Assembly (NCBI GenBank): GCA_910583615.1
Contig: CAJTXP010000008.1
Location: forward strand, 62,001-126,000
Direction: 5' to 3'
DNA length: 64,000 nucleotides
Origin: an uncultured Lachnospiraceae bacterium
GTDB lineage: Bacteria; Bacillota; Clostridia; Lachnospirales; Lachnospiraceae
A model generated the notes under the pieces. That model did not search any database, had not been told where the DNA came from, and saw only the letters and a program-made list of their open reading frames with translations. Position 1 is the stretch's first letter; each line of letters starts with the position of its first letter. This document shows positions 16,392 through 24,803 of the stretch, in pieces. A program made the position numbers and the translations under genes.

Positions 16392-17677
16392 GCCTGTCTC
16401 TTTCGGAATATAATGTCATCTCTTCCCGGACCATTGGATACCATGGTAATCGGAAATCCGATCTGCTTTTCAATAAACTCCACATAATTCCGGCAGTTCT
16501 CTGGAAGCTCATCATAGTTCCGGATCCCCCGGATATCGCATTTCCATCCCGGCAGCATCTCATAGACAGGCTTTGCTTCCTCCAGAAGACGGGTAACCGG
16601 AAACTCCGTCGTTACTTTCCCGCCAATCTCGTATCCGGTACAGACGGGAATCTCATCCAGATAGCCAAGCACGTCAAGTACCGTAAACGCCACGTCTGTA
16701 GTTCCCTGAAGCCGGCATCCGTATTTGGAAGCCACACAGTCAAACCATCCCATGCGCCTTGGGCGCCCGGTCGTTGCGCCGTATTCTCCGCCGTCTCCGC
16801 CGCGGTTGCGGAGTTCTTCCGCCTCTGCGCCAAAGATTTCGCTGACAAACGCGCCTGCTCCGACAGAACTGGAATAAGCCTTGCACACCGTAATAACCTG
16901 CCGGATCTCATATGGCGGGATTCCTGCGCCAATCGCTCCATAGGCCGCCAGCGTAGAAGAAGAAGTTACCATGGGATAGATTCCGTGATCCGGATCTTTC
17001 AGCGTTCCAAGCTGTCCTTCCAGAAGTATGTTTTTCCCTTCCTGCACCGCATTCCAGAGATAAGAAGATACATCACATACGTACGGCTCCACCATCTTTT
17101 TATACTCCATCAGCTCCTCATAGATCTCTTCCGCCTGAAGCGCCGGAGCATGGTAGAGATGTTCCAGGATCACATTTTTCTGCTGAATCACCCGCTCGAT
17201 CTTCTCTTTCAGCCCGCTTTCCTCCATAAAAAGCTCGCTGACCTGGAATCCGATCTTGGCATATTTATCAGAATAAAACGGTGCAATCCCTGATTTGGTA
17301 GAACCAAAGGATTTCCCCGCCAGACGTTCTTCTTCCAGTTTATCAAAAAGAATATGATAAGACATCACGATCTGTGCACGGTCTGACACAAGAATTCTCG
17401 GTGTCGGAACTCCGCGCTCCACGATTCCCCGGATCTCCTGAAACAGTACCGGAATATTCAGTGCCACGCCATTCCCAATAACACTGGTGGTATGATTATA
17501 AAACACTCCGGACGGAAGCGTGTGCAGTGCGAACTTCCCATAATTATTCACGATCGTATGTCCTGCATTCGCTCCTCCCTGAAACCTGACTATAATATCG
17601 GACTCCTTGCCAAGTACATCCGTGATCTTGCCCTTGCCTTCGTCTCCCCAGTTTGCGCCTACAACTGCTCTTACCAT
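16388..17677 (-). CDS. purA: Adenylosuccinate synthetase
   Basis: PurA uses GTP to join IMP and aspartate into adenylosuccinate, the first committed step to AMP. The 429-residue protein opens with the P-loop-like GANWGDEGKGKITD (catalytic Asp12) and has GGANAGHTIVN with the catalytic His and TTGRPRRMGWFD near the IMP site. Length is normal. GGAGG precedes the start. A 6-bp inverted repeat (GCAGGT...ACCTGC) lies about 20-40 bases upstream in the leader and might affect expression. It is the first gene of an operon with HAD and PHP phosphatases. The other purine genes in the window are at 29-33 kb. Confidence 0.97.
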   Translation of the reverse strand: MVRAVVGANWGDEGKGKITDVLGKESDIIVRFQGGANAGHTIVNNYGKFALHTLPSGVFYNHTTSVIGNGVALNIPVLFQEIRGIVERGVPTPRILVSDRAQIVMSYHILFDKLEEERLAGKSFGSTKSGIAPFYSDKYAKIGFQVSELFMEESGLKEKIERVIQQKNVILEHLYHAPALQAEEIYEELMEYKKMVEPYVCDVSSYLWNAVQEGKNILLEGQLGTLKDPDHGIYPMVTSSSTLAAYGAIGAGIPPYEIRQVITVCKAYSSSVGAGAFVSEIFGAEAEELRNRGGDGGEYGATTGRPRRMGWFDCVASKYGCRLQGTTDVAFTVLDVLGYLDEIPVCTGYEIGGKVTTEFPVTRLLEEAKPVYEMLPGWKCDIRGIRNYDELPENCRNYVEFIEKQIGFPITMVSNGPGRDDIIFRKRQA

Positions 17678-17760
17678 ATGTTAGTTCCTCCATTTCGCAG
17701 GTCATAAGAACCTGCACTGCATGTTCATAAACGGTCCTTTTCATATCTCTGGCCGCACAT

Positions 17761-17789
17761 TCTATAGTATAACGTAAAAAGATATGCAA
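17761..17789 (-). promoter_or_regulatory. purA: Sigma-A-type promoter of the purA operon
   Basis: On the minus strand, TTGCAT (17789-17784) and TATAGA (17766-17761) are 17 bp apart, about 85 bases upstream of purA. Confidence 0.65.
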
Positions 17790-17819
17790 GTAAAGCGTCT
17801 GCCGAAAATATTCCATAAA

Positions 17820-17850
17820 GTTACCGGACGGCGGGGGTGTGAAAAGTAAC
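17820..17850. repeat. Shortened copy of the GTTACTTTTCACACC element
   Basis: Thirty-one bases begin GTTAC and end GTGTGAAAAGTAAC. CCGGACGGCG in the middle matches the arm of the elements at 10.6 and 45.3 kb. Both outer ends are kept but the centre is gone, so this looks like an internal deletion. The rest of the purA-PBP gap is taken up by the two divergent promoters. Confidence 0.65.
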
Positions 17851-17888
17851 GCCAGATCCAGAACCCCGAGGGCAAATACAGGTTTCCT

Positions 17889-17917
17889 TTGCATACGGAA
17901 CGGGTTTGTATTATAAT
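17889..17917 (+). promoter_or_regulatory. Sigma-A promoter of the class A PBP gene
   Basis: TTGCAT (17889-17894), a 17-bp spacer and a perfect TATAAT (17912-17917) lie 60 bases before the chosen ATG. The longer TTG frame from 17906 would begin inside this promoter, which supports the later start. Confidence 0.85.
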
Positions 17918-17977
17918 TGCATAAGGGTATGCAGCTTCGCTGCTCCAAACCGACAGATCAGACACAAAGGAGTAAAC

Positions 17978-19915
17978 ATGCGTAAATCATCTGTTAAAAA
18001 AACCGCCGGAAAAAAAACGCGGAAAAAGAAGAAGGACATGGGCAGCTTTTTTTTCCGCGTGACCCAGGCTGCCATGCTTTTTATCATCATCGGGGCCTGC
18101 GTTATCTTCTACCGGACCGGCTATATCCAGACCGTCCTGCTTCTTCGCAGGGAGGCGCAGGCTGTCATGGAGAATTCTTCTATTGAAGACTTCCAGGCCG
18201 ATCAGCGCGGAGAGGTATACGATACCAACGGCAGTCTGATTGCCCTTTTGAAAAATGATAAAAACATTATCTATCTTCCCGGCGACGAGATACCGGAGCA
18301 GGTGAAAAATGCGTTTATCAGCATTGAAGACAAACGGTTTTACAAACACCACGGCTTTGATCCCTTCGCAATCCTGAGAGCCGTGCAGTCCCTGATTTCA
18401 AAAAACAGCATTACTCAGGGCGGAAGCACGATCACGCAGCAGCTTGCCAGAAACATCTATCTGACGCACACTGTCAAATGGGAACGTAAAGTGGAAGAGA
18501 TCTTTATCGCCATTGCCCTGGAAGAAAAATATTCCAAAGAGGATATTCTGGAATTTTATATTAACAATATCTATTTTTCCAATGGATATTACGGAATCCA
18601 GGCGGCAAGCCAGGGTTATTTCAGCAAAGACGCTGACGAATTGACACTTTCAGAAACCGCTTTCCTTTGCGCCATTCCCAACAGCCCGGGAAGCTATGAT
18701 CCGCTGGTCCACATGGAAAAGACTTTAAAGCGCCGGGATCTGATCCTTCAGAATATGCTGGATGAAAAGCTGATCTCGGAAGAGGAGTGCAGACAGGCCC
18801 TCGCAGAAACCGTTACACTGAATCCGTCAAAAATCACATTTACACGTACCTGGGCGCATACCTATATCTATGAATGTGCGACCCGGGCCCTGATGGAAGC
18901 TACCGGACAGGATTACGATACCTGCCGCAGCATGCTGTACACCGGCGGTTACCGCGTCTACACTTCCATTAACATGGATACGCAGGAAGCGCTTCAGAAT
19001 ACCATTGATGACGAGCTTTCCAACTACAATACACTGAACCGGAACGGAACTTATGCCCTTCAGGCATCCGCCGTCTGCATTGATAATGAAAGCGGACTGG
19101 TAACAGCCATCGTCGGTGGACGTACACAGGAAGGAATTCTTCCGGAATATAACCGGGCATATATGAGTTTCCGCCAGCCCGGAAGCTCCATAAAGCCTCT
19201 GATCGTATACATTCCGGCGTTGGAACACGGCTACACGGCCTCCTCCACCGTCGTCGACTCCAAAGAAGAAGACGGCCCGGAGAACTCTTCCGGACGGTAT
19301 GCGGGTTCCATCTCTCTTCGAACCGCAGTGGAACAGTCCAAAAATACAGTTGCCTATAAGCTGTTTCGGGAACTCACTCCCGAAGTCGGACTTTCCTACC
19401 TCCTGAACATGGATTTTTCATCCATTGAAACAGAGGACTATACGCTCTCCTCTGCCCTGGGCGGGCTGACCACCGGAGCAAGCTCTCTGGAAATGACGGC
19501 CGCATACGCCGCCGTTGCCAATGAAGGCATCTACCGTCAGCCCACCTGCATCACCATGATCACAGACATGCAGGGCAACATCATCTCCATACCGGAACCG
19601 GAAGAGCGACAGGTCTACGAAACAGACGCCGCCCATGAGATGACCAATATTCTGGAAGGCGTCCTCACCCGGGGAACCGCAAGGGGAAACGGCATTCCGG
19701 ATATGCCCTGTGCAGGCAAGACCGGAACCACGAACGATAATATCGACGGATGGTTTGTCGGTTACTCCGCCTACTATACGACCGGCGTCTGGGTCGGTTT
19801 TGATTCTCCGCGGGGAAACAGCGCTCTTTCCGGTTCCACCTATCCGGTAAATATCTGGCGCGCTTTTATGACCGGTCTGCATGACGATCTTACGTCAAAG
19901 CCGTTAAATGACTGA
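17978..19915 (+). CDS. Class A penicillin-binding protein (glycosyltransferase + transpeptidase)
   Basis: This bifunctional peptidoglycan synthase polymerises lipid II and cross-links the strands outside the membrane. The 645-residue product has a basic cytoplasmic tail, one membrane helix (about 26-46) and a GT51 domain with the catalytic Glu117 in ISIEDKRFYKHHGFDP and GGSTITQQLARN at 148-159. The transpeptidase domain has Ser403-x-x-Lys in PGSSIKPL, the SxN motif in EQSKNTVA and KTG at 581-583. ATG 17978 was chosen for AAAGGAG 5 bases upstream. It is single-gene, with its own promoter and terminator. Length fits a compact PBP1A/PBP1B-like enzyme without extra C-terminal domains. Confidence 0.96.
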   Translation: MRKSSVKKTAGKKTRKKKKDMGSFFFRVTQAAMLFIIIGACVIFYRTGYIQTVLLLRREAQAVMENSSIEDFQADQRGEVYDTNGSLIALLKNDKNIIYLPGDEIPEQVKNAFISIEDKRFYKHHGFDPFAILRAVQSLISKNSITQGGSTITQQLARNIYLTHTVKWERKVEEIFIAIALEEKYSKEDILEFYINNIYFSNGYYGIQAASQGYFSKDADELTLSETAFLCAIPNSPGSYDPLVHMEKTLKRRDLILQNMLDEKLISEEECRQALAETVTLNPSKITFTRTWAHTYIYECATRALMEATGQDYDTCRSMLYTGGYRVYTSINMDTQEALQNTIDDELSNYNTLNRNGTYALQASAVCIDNESGLVTAIVGGRTQEGILPEYNRAYMSFRQPGSSIKPLIVYIPALEHGYTASSTVVDSKEEDGPENSSGRYAGSISLRTAVEQSKNTVAYKLFRELTPEVGLSYLLNMDFSSIETEDYTLSSALGGLTTGASSLEMTAAYAAVANEGIYRQPTCITMITDMQGNIISIPEPEERQVYETDAAHEMTNILEGVLTRGTARGNGIPDMPCAGKTGTTNDNIDGWFVGYSAYYTTGVWVGFDSPRGNSALSGSTYPVNIWRAFMTGLHDDLTSKPLND

Positions 19916-19932
19916 TCCATCCCGAAAAAACA

Positions 19933-20005
19933 GACGGGGTGCTGCAAAACATGTTCCTGTCTGCGTGCCGGGCACACAGGCAGAAACGTGTTACAGCGCC
20001 CCGTC
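19933..20005. terminator. Long bidirectional terminator between the PBP and reductase genes
   Basis: GACGGGGTGCTG and CAGCGCCCCGTC form the base of a hairpin that continues through AACATGTT/AACGTGTT and CTG-CTG/CAGGCAG pairs to a GTGCC/GGCAC tip. On the minus strand it is followed by TGTTTTTT, a strong terminator for the convergent reductase gene. On the plus strand ATTTATTC follows, which is weaker. Confidence 0.85.
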
Positions 20006-20039
20006 ATTTATTCATCTTCTTACAGGCTGCAGGCTCTTC

Positions 20040-20975
20040 TCAGGTATGAAGATCCGCCGCCAGAATTTCCTCTTTTCTGGTCAGGATGTCATCCGACAAA
20101 AGCTGTGCTTCCACATTTTCAAATCCAAGTCTGTCAACGGTCTGTGCCAGACGCTCGCCGGTTTTCCCCTGCTCCCGGAACAGAAGGATCGTTTTTTCAA
20201 TTACTGACAGCGCTTCTTCTTTATCCGTAAATATCCTGCCAAGTGCGCGTCCCTGAGCTACTTTCTTACCCCAGCGTCCGCCGATATAGATTTTATAACC
20301 ATATATACCGTCTTCCATTGCGTTGAACGGGCATTTTTTTACGCAGCGTCCACAGTTATTACATATGCTTTTATCCATCTTCAAAACACCGTCCACTACT
20401 TTGGCCGCTCCTGTCGGACAGTTTTTCTCAATGGCACATTTTTTGCATCCATTGCAGGAATCTTCATCAAAATTCGGAATATACTGTCCGATGATACCCA
20501 GATCGTTCAGATCCGGTTTCACACAGTTATTCGGACATCCTCCCACTGCAATTTTAAATTTATGAGGAAGCTGTACCTGCCTGTAGCCTTCATAAAATCT
20601 TTCATGAATCTCTCTGGATAACTCAAAGGAATCCAGAAGACCATACTGGCAGGTGGTTCCTTTACAGGCAACTACCGGACGTACTTTTGCCCCGGTTCCT
20701 CCGGTCACCAGCCCTTCCTTTGCAATAAACTGCTGGAATTCCTCAATCTTGTCGTAAGGGATCCCTGGTACCTCCACCGTCAAACGGGTTGTGAAAACCA
20801 CCTCGCCGTTTCCGAATTTTTCCGCCGCCTCTGCGATACACCTCTGCTGAGCCGCCGTAATCTTTCCGTTCACGGTGATAATACGTCCGTTGAAATTGTC
20901 CGTTCCCCTGTTGTTCAGAAAGCCCATTCCCTTGACTCTCTTTTCATCTGCTGCACTTACTGTTAATGCTGACAT
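20040..20975 (-). CDS. Siroheme/4Fe-4S nitrite-sulfite reductase-like protein
   Basis: The 311-residue protein combines a nitrite/sulfite reductase half-domain with a ferredoxin insert. Residues of the siroheme-4Fe-4S site are Cys104, Cys109, Cys147 and Cys151 (CKGTTC and GGCPNNC). Two 4Fe-4S clusters follow: Cys174/177/180/186 and Cys205/208/211/215. This layout is close to the small AsrC-like sulfite reductase subunit, but no asrA or asrB is next to it, so the electron donor and even the substrate are open. The start was placed at 20975, where AAGGAGG lies 6 bases upstream. It is divergent from a LysR regulator with clear palindromes between them, which suggests induced expression. Confidence 0.88.
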   Translation of the reverse strand: MSALTVSAADEKRVKGMGFLNNRGTDNFNGRIITVNGKITAAQQRCIAEAAEKFGNGEVVFTTRLTVEVPGIPYDKIEEFQQFIAKEGLVTGGTGAKVRPVVACKGTTCQYGLLDSFELSREIHERFYEGYRQVQLPHKFKIAVGGCPNNCVKPDLNDLGIIGQYIPNFDEDSCNGCKKCAIEKNCPTGAAKVVDGVLKMDKSICNNCGRCVKKCPFNAMEDGIYGYKIYIGGRWGKKVAQGRALGRIFTDKEEALSVIEKTILLFREQGKTGERLAQTVDRLGFENVEAQLLSDDILTRKEEILAADLHT

Positions 20976-21061
20976 ATAATTCCTCCTTTTTAACATTTTC
21001 CACCCTGTCTTTTTGTCACCCGGATGCAAAGGTATTTTCGGACATGGTCTGGTTCTTCTTA

Positions 21062-21090
21062 ATTATAGCACTTGTTTCATACCATGAAAA
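21062..21090 (-). promoter_or_regulatory. Promoter of the reductase gene
   Basis: On the minus strand, a perfect TATAAT (21067-21062) has TTTTCA (21090-21085) 17 bp upstream. The weak -35 fits a promoter that needs the activator bound to the palindromes just upstream. Confidence 0.65.
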
Positions 21091-21108
21091 ATGATATTAT
21101 TCTATCAT
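21091..21108. promoter_or_regulatory. Inverted repeat adjoining the reductase -35 (LysR activation site candidate)
   Basis: ATGATA and TATCAT are separated by 6 bases, directly next to the -35 of the reductase promoter. LysR proteins often bind such a weaker second site to activate. Confidence 0.55.
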
Positions 21109-21110
21109 AT

Positions 21111-21129
21111 TTATAGGTAATACCTATAA
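21111..21129. promoter_or_regulatory. LysR recognition palindrome (T-N11-A)
   Basis: TTATAGGTA and TACCTATAA form a perfect 9-1-9 palindrome containing the LysR T-N11-A pattern. It lies between the divergent LysR and reductase genes, upstream of the second inverted repeat. Confidence 0.75.
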
Positions 21130-21130
21130 C

Positions 21131-21174
21131 GTTACTGTTCACGGGTGGTTGGCGGTCTGCGCTCTGAACCTCTG
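21131..21174. repeat. Half copy of the GTCTGCGCCC-family repeat
   Basis: GTTACTGTTCACGGGTGG is followed by GGCGGTCTGCGCTCTGAACCTCTG. The other arm is missing. It lies between the LysR palindrome and the lysR start. Confidence 0.6.
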
Positions 21175-21226
21175 TAAACAGCAGCCTCCATAATCATATT
21201 CTTACAGAAACGAAAGAAGGATATTT

Positions 21227-22147
21227 ATGACGATCCGACATTTGAAAATTTTTATCACAGTTGCAGAATGCGGCTCCATGAACACTGCTGCAAAAGAATT
21301 GTTTCTCTCGCAGCCGACGATCAGCCAGGCCATTCGGGAACTGGAAGAATACTACGGCACGCGCCTCTTCGACCGTCTTTCCAGACGGCTCTATATCACG
21401 CCTGCCGGACAGGAACTTCTGAATCATGCCTATCCGGTGGTTGCACAGTTTAATCAGCTGGAACAAAATATGAAAAAAGGCAATCAAAAGGAGATCATCC
21501 GCATCGGTTCCACGATTACCGTCGGATCCTGCCTGATTTCCAATGTTCTGAACGATTTTGACCGGCTGATACCGGAGACGGAAACCTATACTTTTATCGG
21601 CAACACCCATATGATCGAAGAGAAGTTGTTGAAGTCGGAACTGGATATCGCCCTGGTAGAAGGAGAGATCCATCATCCTGATCTGGTCATGGTTCCCGGT
21701 ATCCGGGATTTTCTTGTCCTTGGATGTGCTGCAAACCATCCGTTTGCCGAACGGGATGCCGTCCATGTCAGGGAACTGGAAGGTCAGAAATTCGTCATGC
21801 GGGAACAGGGAAGCGGCACCCGCGCGCTTTTTGACCGGTTCATCAAACGTCACAGCCTGAGCATCCGCACCTCCTGGGAAGCAACCTGTCCAGATGCCTT
21901 CCGAAATGCGATTCTATATAACCAGTGTCTCGCCGTTGTATCCGTAAGGCTTCTGGAACGGGATATCCGAAGCGGACAGATCCGTATCTTTAATCCGCAT
22001 ACCAATGAGCTGGAGCGCTGCTTCAGCCTGGTATACCATAAAGACAAAGTCTTTACTCCTGCCATGAACGCTGTCCGGGATATCATCGCTCACTACCGTC
22101 AGCCGGACTGGCTTGACAACGTGCCCGTCGGAACTCTTACGGAATAG
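21227..22147 (+). CDS. LysR-family transcriptional regulator (CysL/CbbR type)
   Basis: The 306-residue protein has an N-terminal winged helix-turn-helix (MTIRHLKIFITVAECGSMNTAAKELFLSQPTISQAIRELE) and a C-terminal periplasmic-binding-protein-like effector domain from about residue 90. GAAGGA precedes the ATG. It is divergent from the siroheme/4Fe-4S reductase-like gene, with a T-N11-A palindrome between them, so it very likely controls that gene and itself. Relatives such as CysL regulate sulfite reductase in Bacillus; applying that role here is inference. Its last 11 bases overlap the convergent solute-binding protein gene. Confidence 0.93.
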   Translation: MTIRHLKIFITVAECGSMNTAAKELFLSQPTISQAIRELEEYYGTRLFDRLSRRLYITPAGQELLNHAYPVVAQFNQLEQNMKKGNQKEIIRIGSTITVGSCLISNVLNDFDRLIPETETYTFIGNTHMIEEKLLKSELDIALVEGEIHHPDLVMVPGIRDFLVLGCAANHPFAERDAVHVRELEGQKFVMREQGSGTRALFDRFIKRHSLSIRTSWEATCPDAFRNAILYNQCLAVVSVRLLERDIRSGQIRIFNPHTNELERCFSLVYHKDKVFTPAMNAVRDIIAHYRQPDWLDNVPVGTLTE

Positions 22148-23015
22148 CAGTCTGGAGCATCATGGCCTGCTCATTGGCGGCATCCAGCCAGTCAACATAC
22201 AGATTTTCTTCCACAACCTCCTCTATGGCGGCGTTGATCTCTGTAAGCAGCTCTGTCTCTCCTTTTATTACGCCGCCTACAACGCCTTCTGCATCACAGG
22301 ACAGTTCTGCGTTGGAGACTACCAGCTCCGGACGCTCTTTCATAACTTTCCGCGCCATCGCCTCATCCAGCACAGCGCCTGCCGCCGTTCCGAGCCTCAG
22401 CATCAGGACTGCTCCGGAAGCCCGTTCCGTCAGTTCCAGATAAGAGGCCGGAAGCTGTTCCGCCACAAGCTGTGCCTGAAGGCTGCCGTATTGCGCCGCC
22501 ACCGTCTTTCCCTCAAAATCTTCAAGCCCTGACAGCTTTCCCTTCTGCGATTCCTTGATCAGCAGTACCTGACGCCCCGGTTTATAATAAACCTCTGTAA
22601 AATCCATTTTTTCTTCACGGCCGGACTTCGGCAGCATACCCAGAAGCACCAGGTCCACACTCCCCTCTTCCACTGCAGCCATGCACGTTTCAAAATCCAT
22701 CTCAACGAATTCTGCTTCCACCCCCAGCTTCTGCGCAATATATGACCCCAGTTCTATGTCGCTCCCGCCGTATGGAATACCGCCGGCTTCTCCGGGAATC
22801 TCAAACGCAAACGGCGCATAATCTGCCGATATGCCAATCCGGAGCTTTCCAAGCTGCCGTACGGCTTCCAGCCGGTTTCCGGCAGTTCTCTGCACCGCCT
22901 CCTGCGTCTCCCCGGACGCCGCCGTCAACGGCAGATATCCGGAGCATCCGCTCCCCATCAACGCCAGAATCCCTGTCAGACAGGCTGCAGCAATCTTTTT
23001 CCTTTTCCAATCCAT
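22137..23015 (-). CDS. ABC transporter solute-binding lipoprotein, family 3 (amino-acid type)
   Basis: The 292-residue protein has a signal peptide ending in a lipobox-like LMGSGC (Cys near residue 24), then a two-lobe family 3 fold: RIGISADYAPFAFEIP opens lobe 1, GSDIELGSYIAQKLGVEAEFVEMDF follows, and LSGLEDFEGKTVAAQYGSL marks the second lobe. Such proteins capture amino acids or related solutes on the outer face. No permease or ATPase gene is adjacent, so it is an orphan binding protein or works with a distant transporter. Its end overlaps the convergent lysR gene. Confidence 0.88.
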   Translation of the reverse strand: MDWKRKKIAAACLTGILALMGSGCSGYLPLTAASGETQEAVQRTAGNRLEAVRQLGKLRIGISADYAPFAFEIPGEAGGIPYGGSDIELGSYIAQKLGVEAEFVEMDFETCMAAVEEGSVDLVLLGMLPKSGREEKMDFTEVYYKPGRQVLLIKESQKGKLSGLEDFEGKTVAAQYGSLQAQLVAEQLPASYLELTERASGAVLMLRLGTAAGAVLDEAMARKVMKERPELVVSNAELSCDAEGVVGGVIKGETELLTEINAAIEEVVEENLYVDWLDAANEQAMMLQTAIP

Positions 23016-23164
23016 ATATCATGTTCCTTTCTTTCTGATTAGAACACATCTGTCTTTTCCCTCCGGCCGCCCATATGTAATCAGGCAGGGAAGAACTGCC
23101 TTCCCCGGCTCGCCGTACAGGGTGCGTGCAGCAAAGCTGCTGATTTCCTTACGCACCCCTGCGC

Positions 23165-23195
23165 AAAAAAAGCTCCGGAACCAGTATTCCGAAGC
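23165..23195 (-). terminator. Terminator of tRNA-Trp
   Basis: On the minus strand, GCTTCGGAA and TTCCGGAGC (one G-T pair) form a stem followed by seven T, starting 6 bases after the tRNA 3' end. Confidence 0.85.
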
Positions 23196-23200
23196 CTGAA

Positions 23201-23273
23201 CAGGGACAGAAGGACTCGAACCCTCGACATTTGGTTTTGGAGACCAACGTTCTACCGACTGAACTATATCCCT
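23201..23273 (-). tRNA. tRNA-Trp (CCA anticodon)
   Basis: The 73-base sequence folds into a full cloverleaf: a 7-bp acceptor stem AGGGATA/TGTCCCT, a D-arm with AGTCGGTAGA, an anticodon stem TTGGT/ACCAA with loop CTCCAAA giving anticodon CCA, and a T-arm GAGGG-TTCGAGT-CCTTC. G is the discriminator base. CCA is not encoded. A terminator follows directly. The 3' CCA must be added by tRNA nucleotidyltransferase. Confidence 0.96.
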
Positions 23274-23345
23274 GTATCTCTGACACTCGGATAATATACC
23301 ACATAATCCATGCCATGTCAACATTTTTCAAAAATATTTATCGTT

Positions 23346-23426
23346 TCTTTTCACGGGGCGGCGGTCTGCGCCCCAGGGCTGCGTGCTCTGGGACGCAGAC
23401 CACCATCCATCCCCGAGAAAAGCAAC
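23346..23426. repeat. Palindromic intergenic repeat (GTCTGCGCCC family), copy 2
   Basis: CTTTTCACGGGGCGGCGG is balanced by CCACCATCCATCCCCGAGAAAAG. Inside, GGTCTGCG pairs with CGCAGACC around a CCCCAGGG/CTCTGGG core. It fills the space between tRNA-Trp and radA. Confidence 0.75.
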
Positions 23427-23432
23427 ATTTCT

Positions 23433-24803
23433 TCATATGACGATCCGCAGCGCATCCCTCACTGTGGCAACGCCTGCCAGTTCAATTCCGGTCATATTCT
23501 TTACCTGACCCAGGCTGCTCTTTGGAAGAACCGCTCTTGTAAATCCCAGCTTCTTTGCCTCCTGCACTCTCTGCTGTACCATATTGACTGCGCGGACCTC
23601 ACCGCTCAATCCTACCTCTCCAAATACAATCGTCTTCTCTGAGACAGGAATGTCTTTATAGCTGGAGATCACTGCAAGGACCAGCGCCAGATCCATGGCC
23701 GGTTCATTAAGCCTCATTCCGCCTGCAATATTTACATAGGCGTCATAACTGGACAGCGGAAGGTTCAGCCGCTTCTCCAGGACTGCCATCAAAAGGTTGA
23801 CCCGATTGTAGTCCATGCCTGCAGCCGTACGCCTTGGCAAACCGAAATTTGTCCTGCATACCAGCGCCTGCACCTCCAGAAGCATGGGCCTTGTTCCCTC
23901 CATAGCACAGGCTACCACGGAACCGGAAGCCCCTTCCGGCTTTCCGCTCAGCATATATTCAGAAGGATTCGCAACCTCCCTTAGTCCATCCTCCTGCATT
24001 TCAAATACGCCGATTTCATTTGTGGATCCAAAACGGTTCTTTACTCCGCGCAGGATCCGGTACGAAGCATGACGATCTCCTTCAAAATAGAGCACGGTGT
24101 CTACCATGTGCTCCAGCACCCGGGGTCCTGCCACCGTTCCTTCCTTCGTCACATGTCCAACGATAAATATGGTAATTCCCTGCTCCTTCGCCAGACGCAT
24201 CAGTACGCCGGTGGCTTCGCGAACCTGGGAAACGCTTCCGGGAGCCGAAGAGATCTCTTCCTGATACATGGTCTGTATGGAATCAATAACCACTGCTTTC
24301 GGCTTTTCCCGAAGAACAGTTTCTTCAATGTCTGCCAGATTTGTCTCGCACAGAAGCTTCAGGGATTCCCGGAAGCTTCCGATCCTGGAAGCCCGAAGTT
24401 TGATCTGCTGCAGAGATTCCTCTCCGGAGATATAGAGAAGATCCGGAAGCCGCTCTGCCAGATTTCTGCACACCTGTAAAAGCAGCGTGGATTTTCCGAT
24501 CCCCGGGTCTCCGCCCACAAGAATCAGAGAACCGGGTACGATTCCTCCGCCCAGCACCTGATCCAGCTCCGCCATTCCGGTGGAAATCCGCTCCTGTTCC
24601 CCGGATGAAATACGGTTTATGCTGACCGGACTGCTTTTGGAACTTCCTGTGCGCTTTTTTCCTGCCGTTACCCCCATTCTCTTTTCTGCCTTTGGCTCTT
24701 CCACAAAAGTATTCCAACCGTGACATGCCGGGCACTGTCCGGACCATTTGGCAGACTCGTATCCGCAGTTCTGACAGAAAAACACCATACTGCCCTTTTT
24801 CAT
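23433..24803 (-). CDS. radA: DNA repair protein RadA
   Basis: RadA is a RecA-like ATPase that helps process recombination intermediates. The 456-residue protein has the N-terminal zinc finger (Cys10, Cys13, Cys24, Cys27), Walker A GGDPGIGKST at 97-106, the RadA-specific KNRFG at 255-259, and a C-terminal Lon-protease-like domain. The start overlaps the clpC stop by 4 bases, so it is the last gene of gntR-clpC-radA. This order recalls the ctsR-mcsA-mcsB-clpC-radA stress operon of Bacillus with the first three genes replaced. Length is normal. Confidence 0.97.
   Translation of the reverse strand: MKKGSMVFFCQNCGYESAKWSGQCPACHGWNTFVEEPKAEKRMGVTAGKKRTGSSKSSPVSINRISSGEQERISTGMAELDQVLGGGIVPGSLILVGGDPGIGKSTLLLQVCRNLAERLPDLLYISGEESLQQIKLRASRIGSFRESLKLLCETNLADIEETVLREKPKAVVIDSIQTMYQEEISSAPGSVSQVREATGVLMRLAKEQGITIFIVGHVTKEGTVAGPRVLEHMVDTVLYFEGDRHASYRILRGVKNRFGSTNEIGVFEMQEDGLREVANPSEYMLSGKPEGASGSVVACAMEGTRPMLLEVQALVCRTNFGLPRRTAAGMDYNRVNLLMAVLEKRLNLPLSSYDAYVNIAGGMRLNEPAMDLALVLAVISSYKDIPVSEKTIVFGEVGLSGEVRAVNMVQQRVQEAKKLGFTRAVLPKSSLGQVKNMTGIELAGVATVRDALRIVI

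Noticed and set aside
23120..23165. Hairpin GGGTGCGT...ACGCACCC downstream of tRNA-Trp as a separate RNA gene
   Set aside because: It has no promoter and lies beyond the tRNA terminator. It is probably just a spacer stem.
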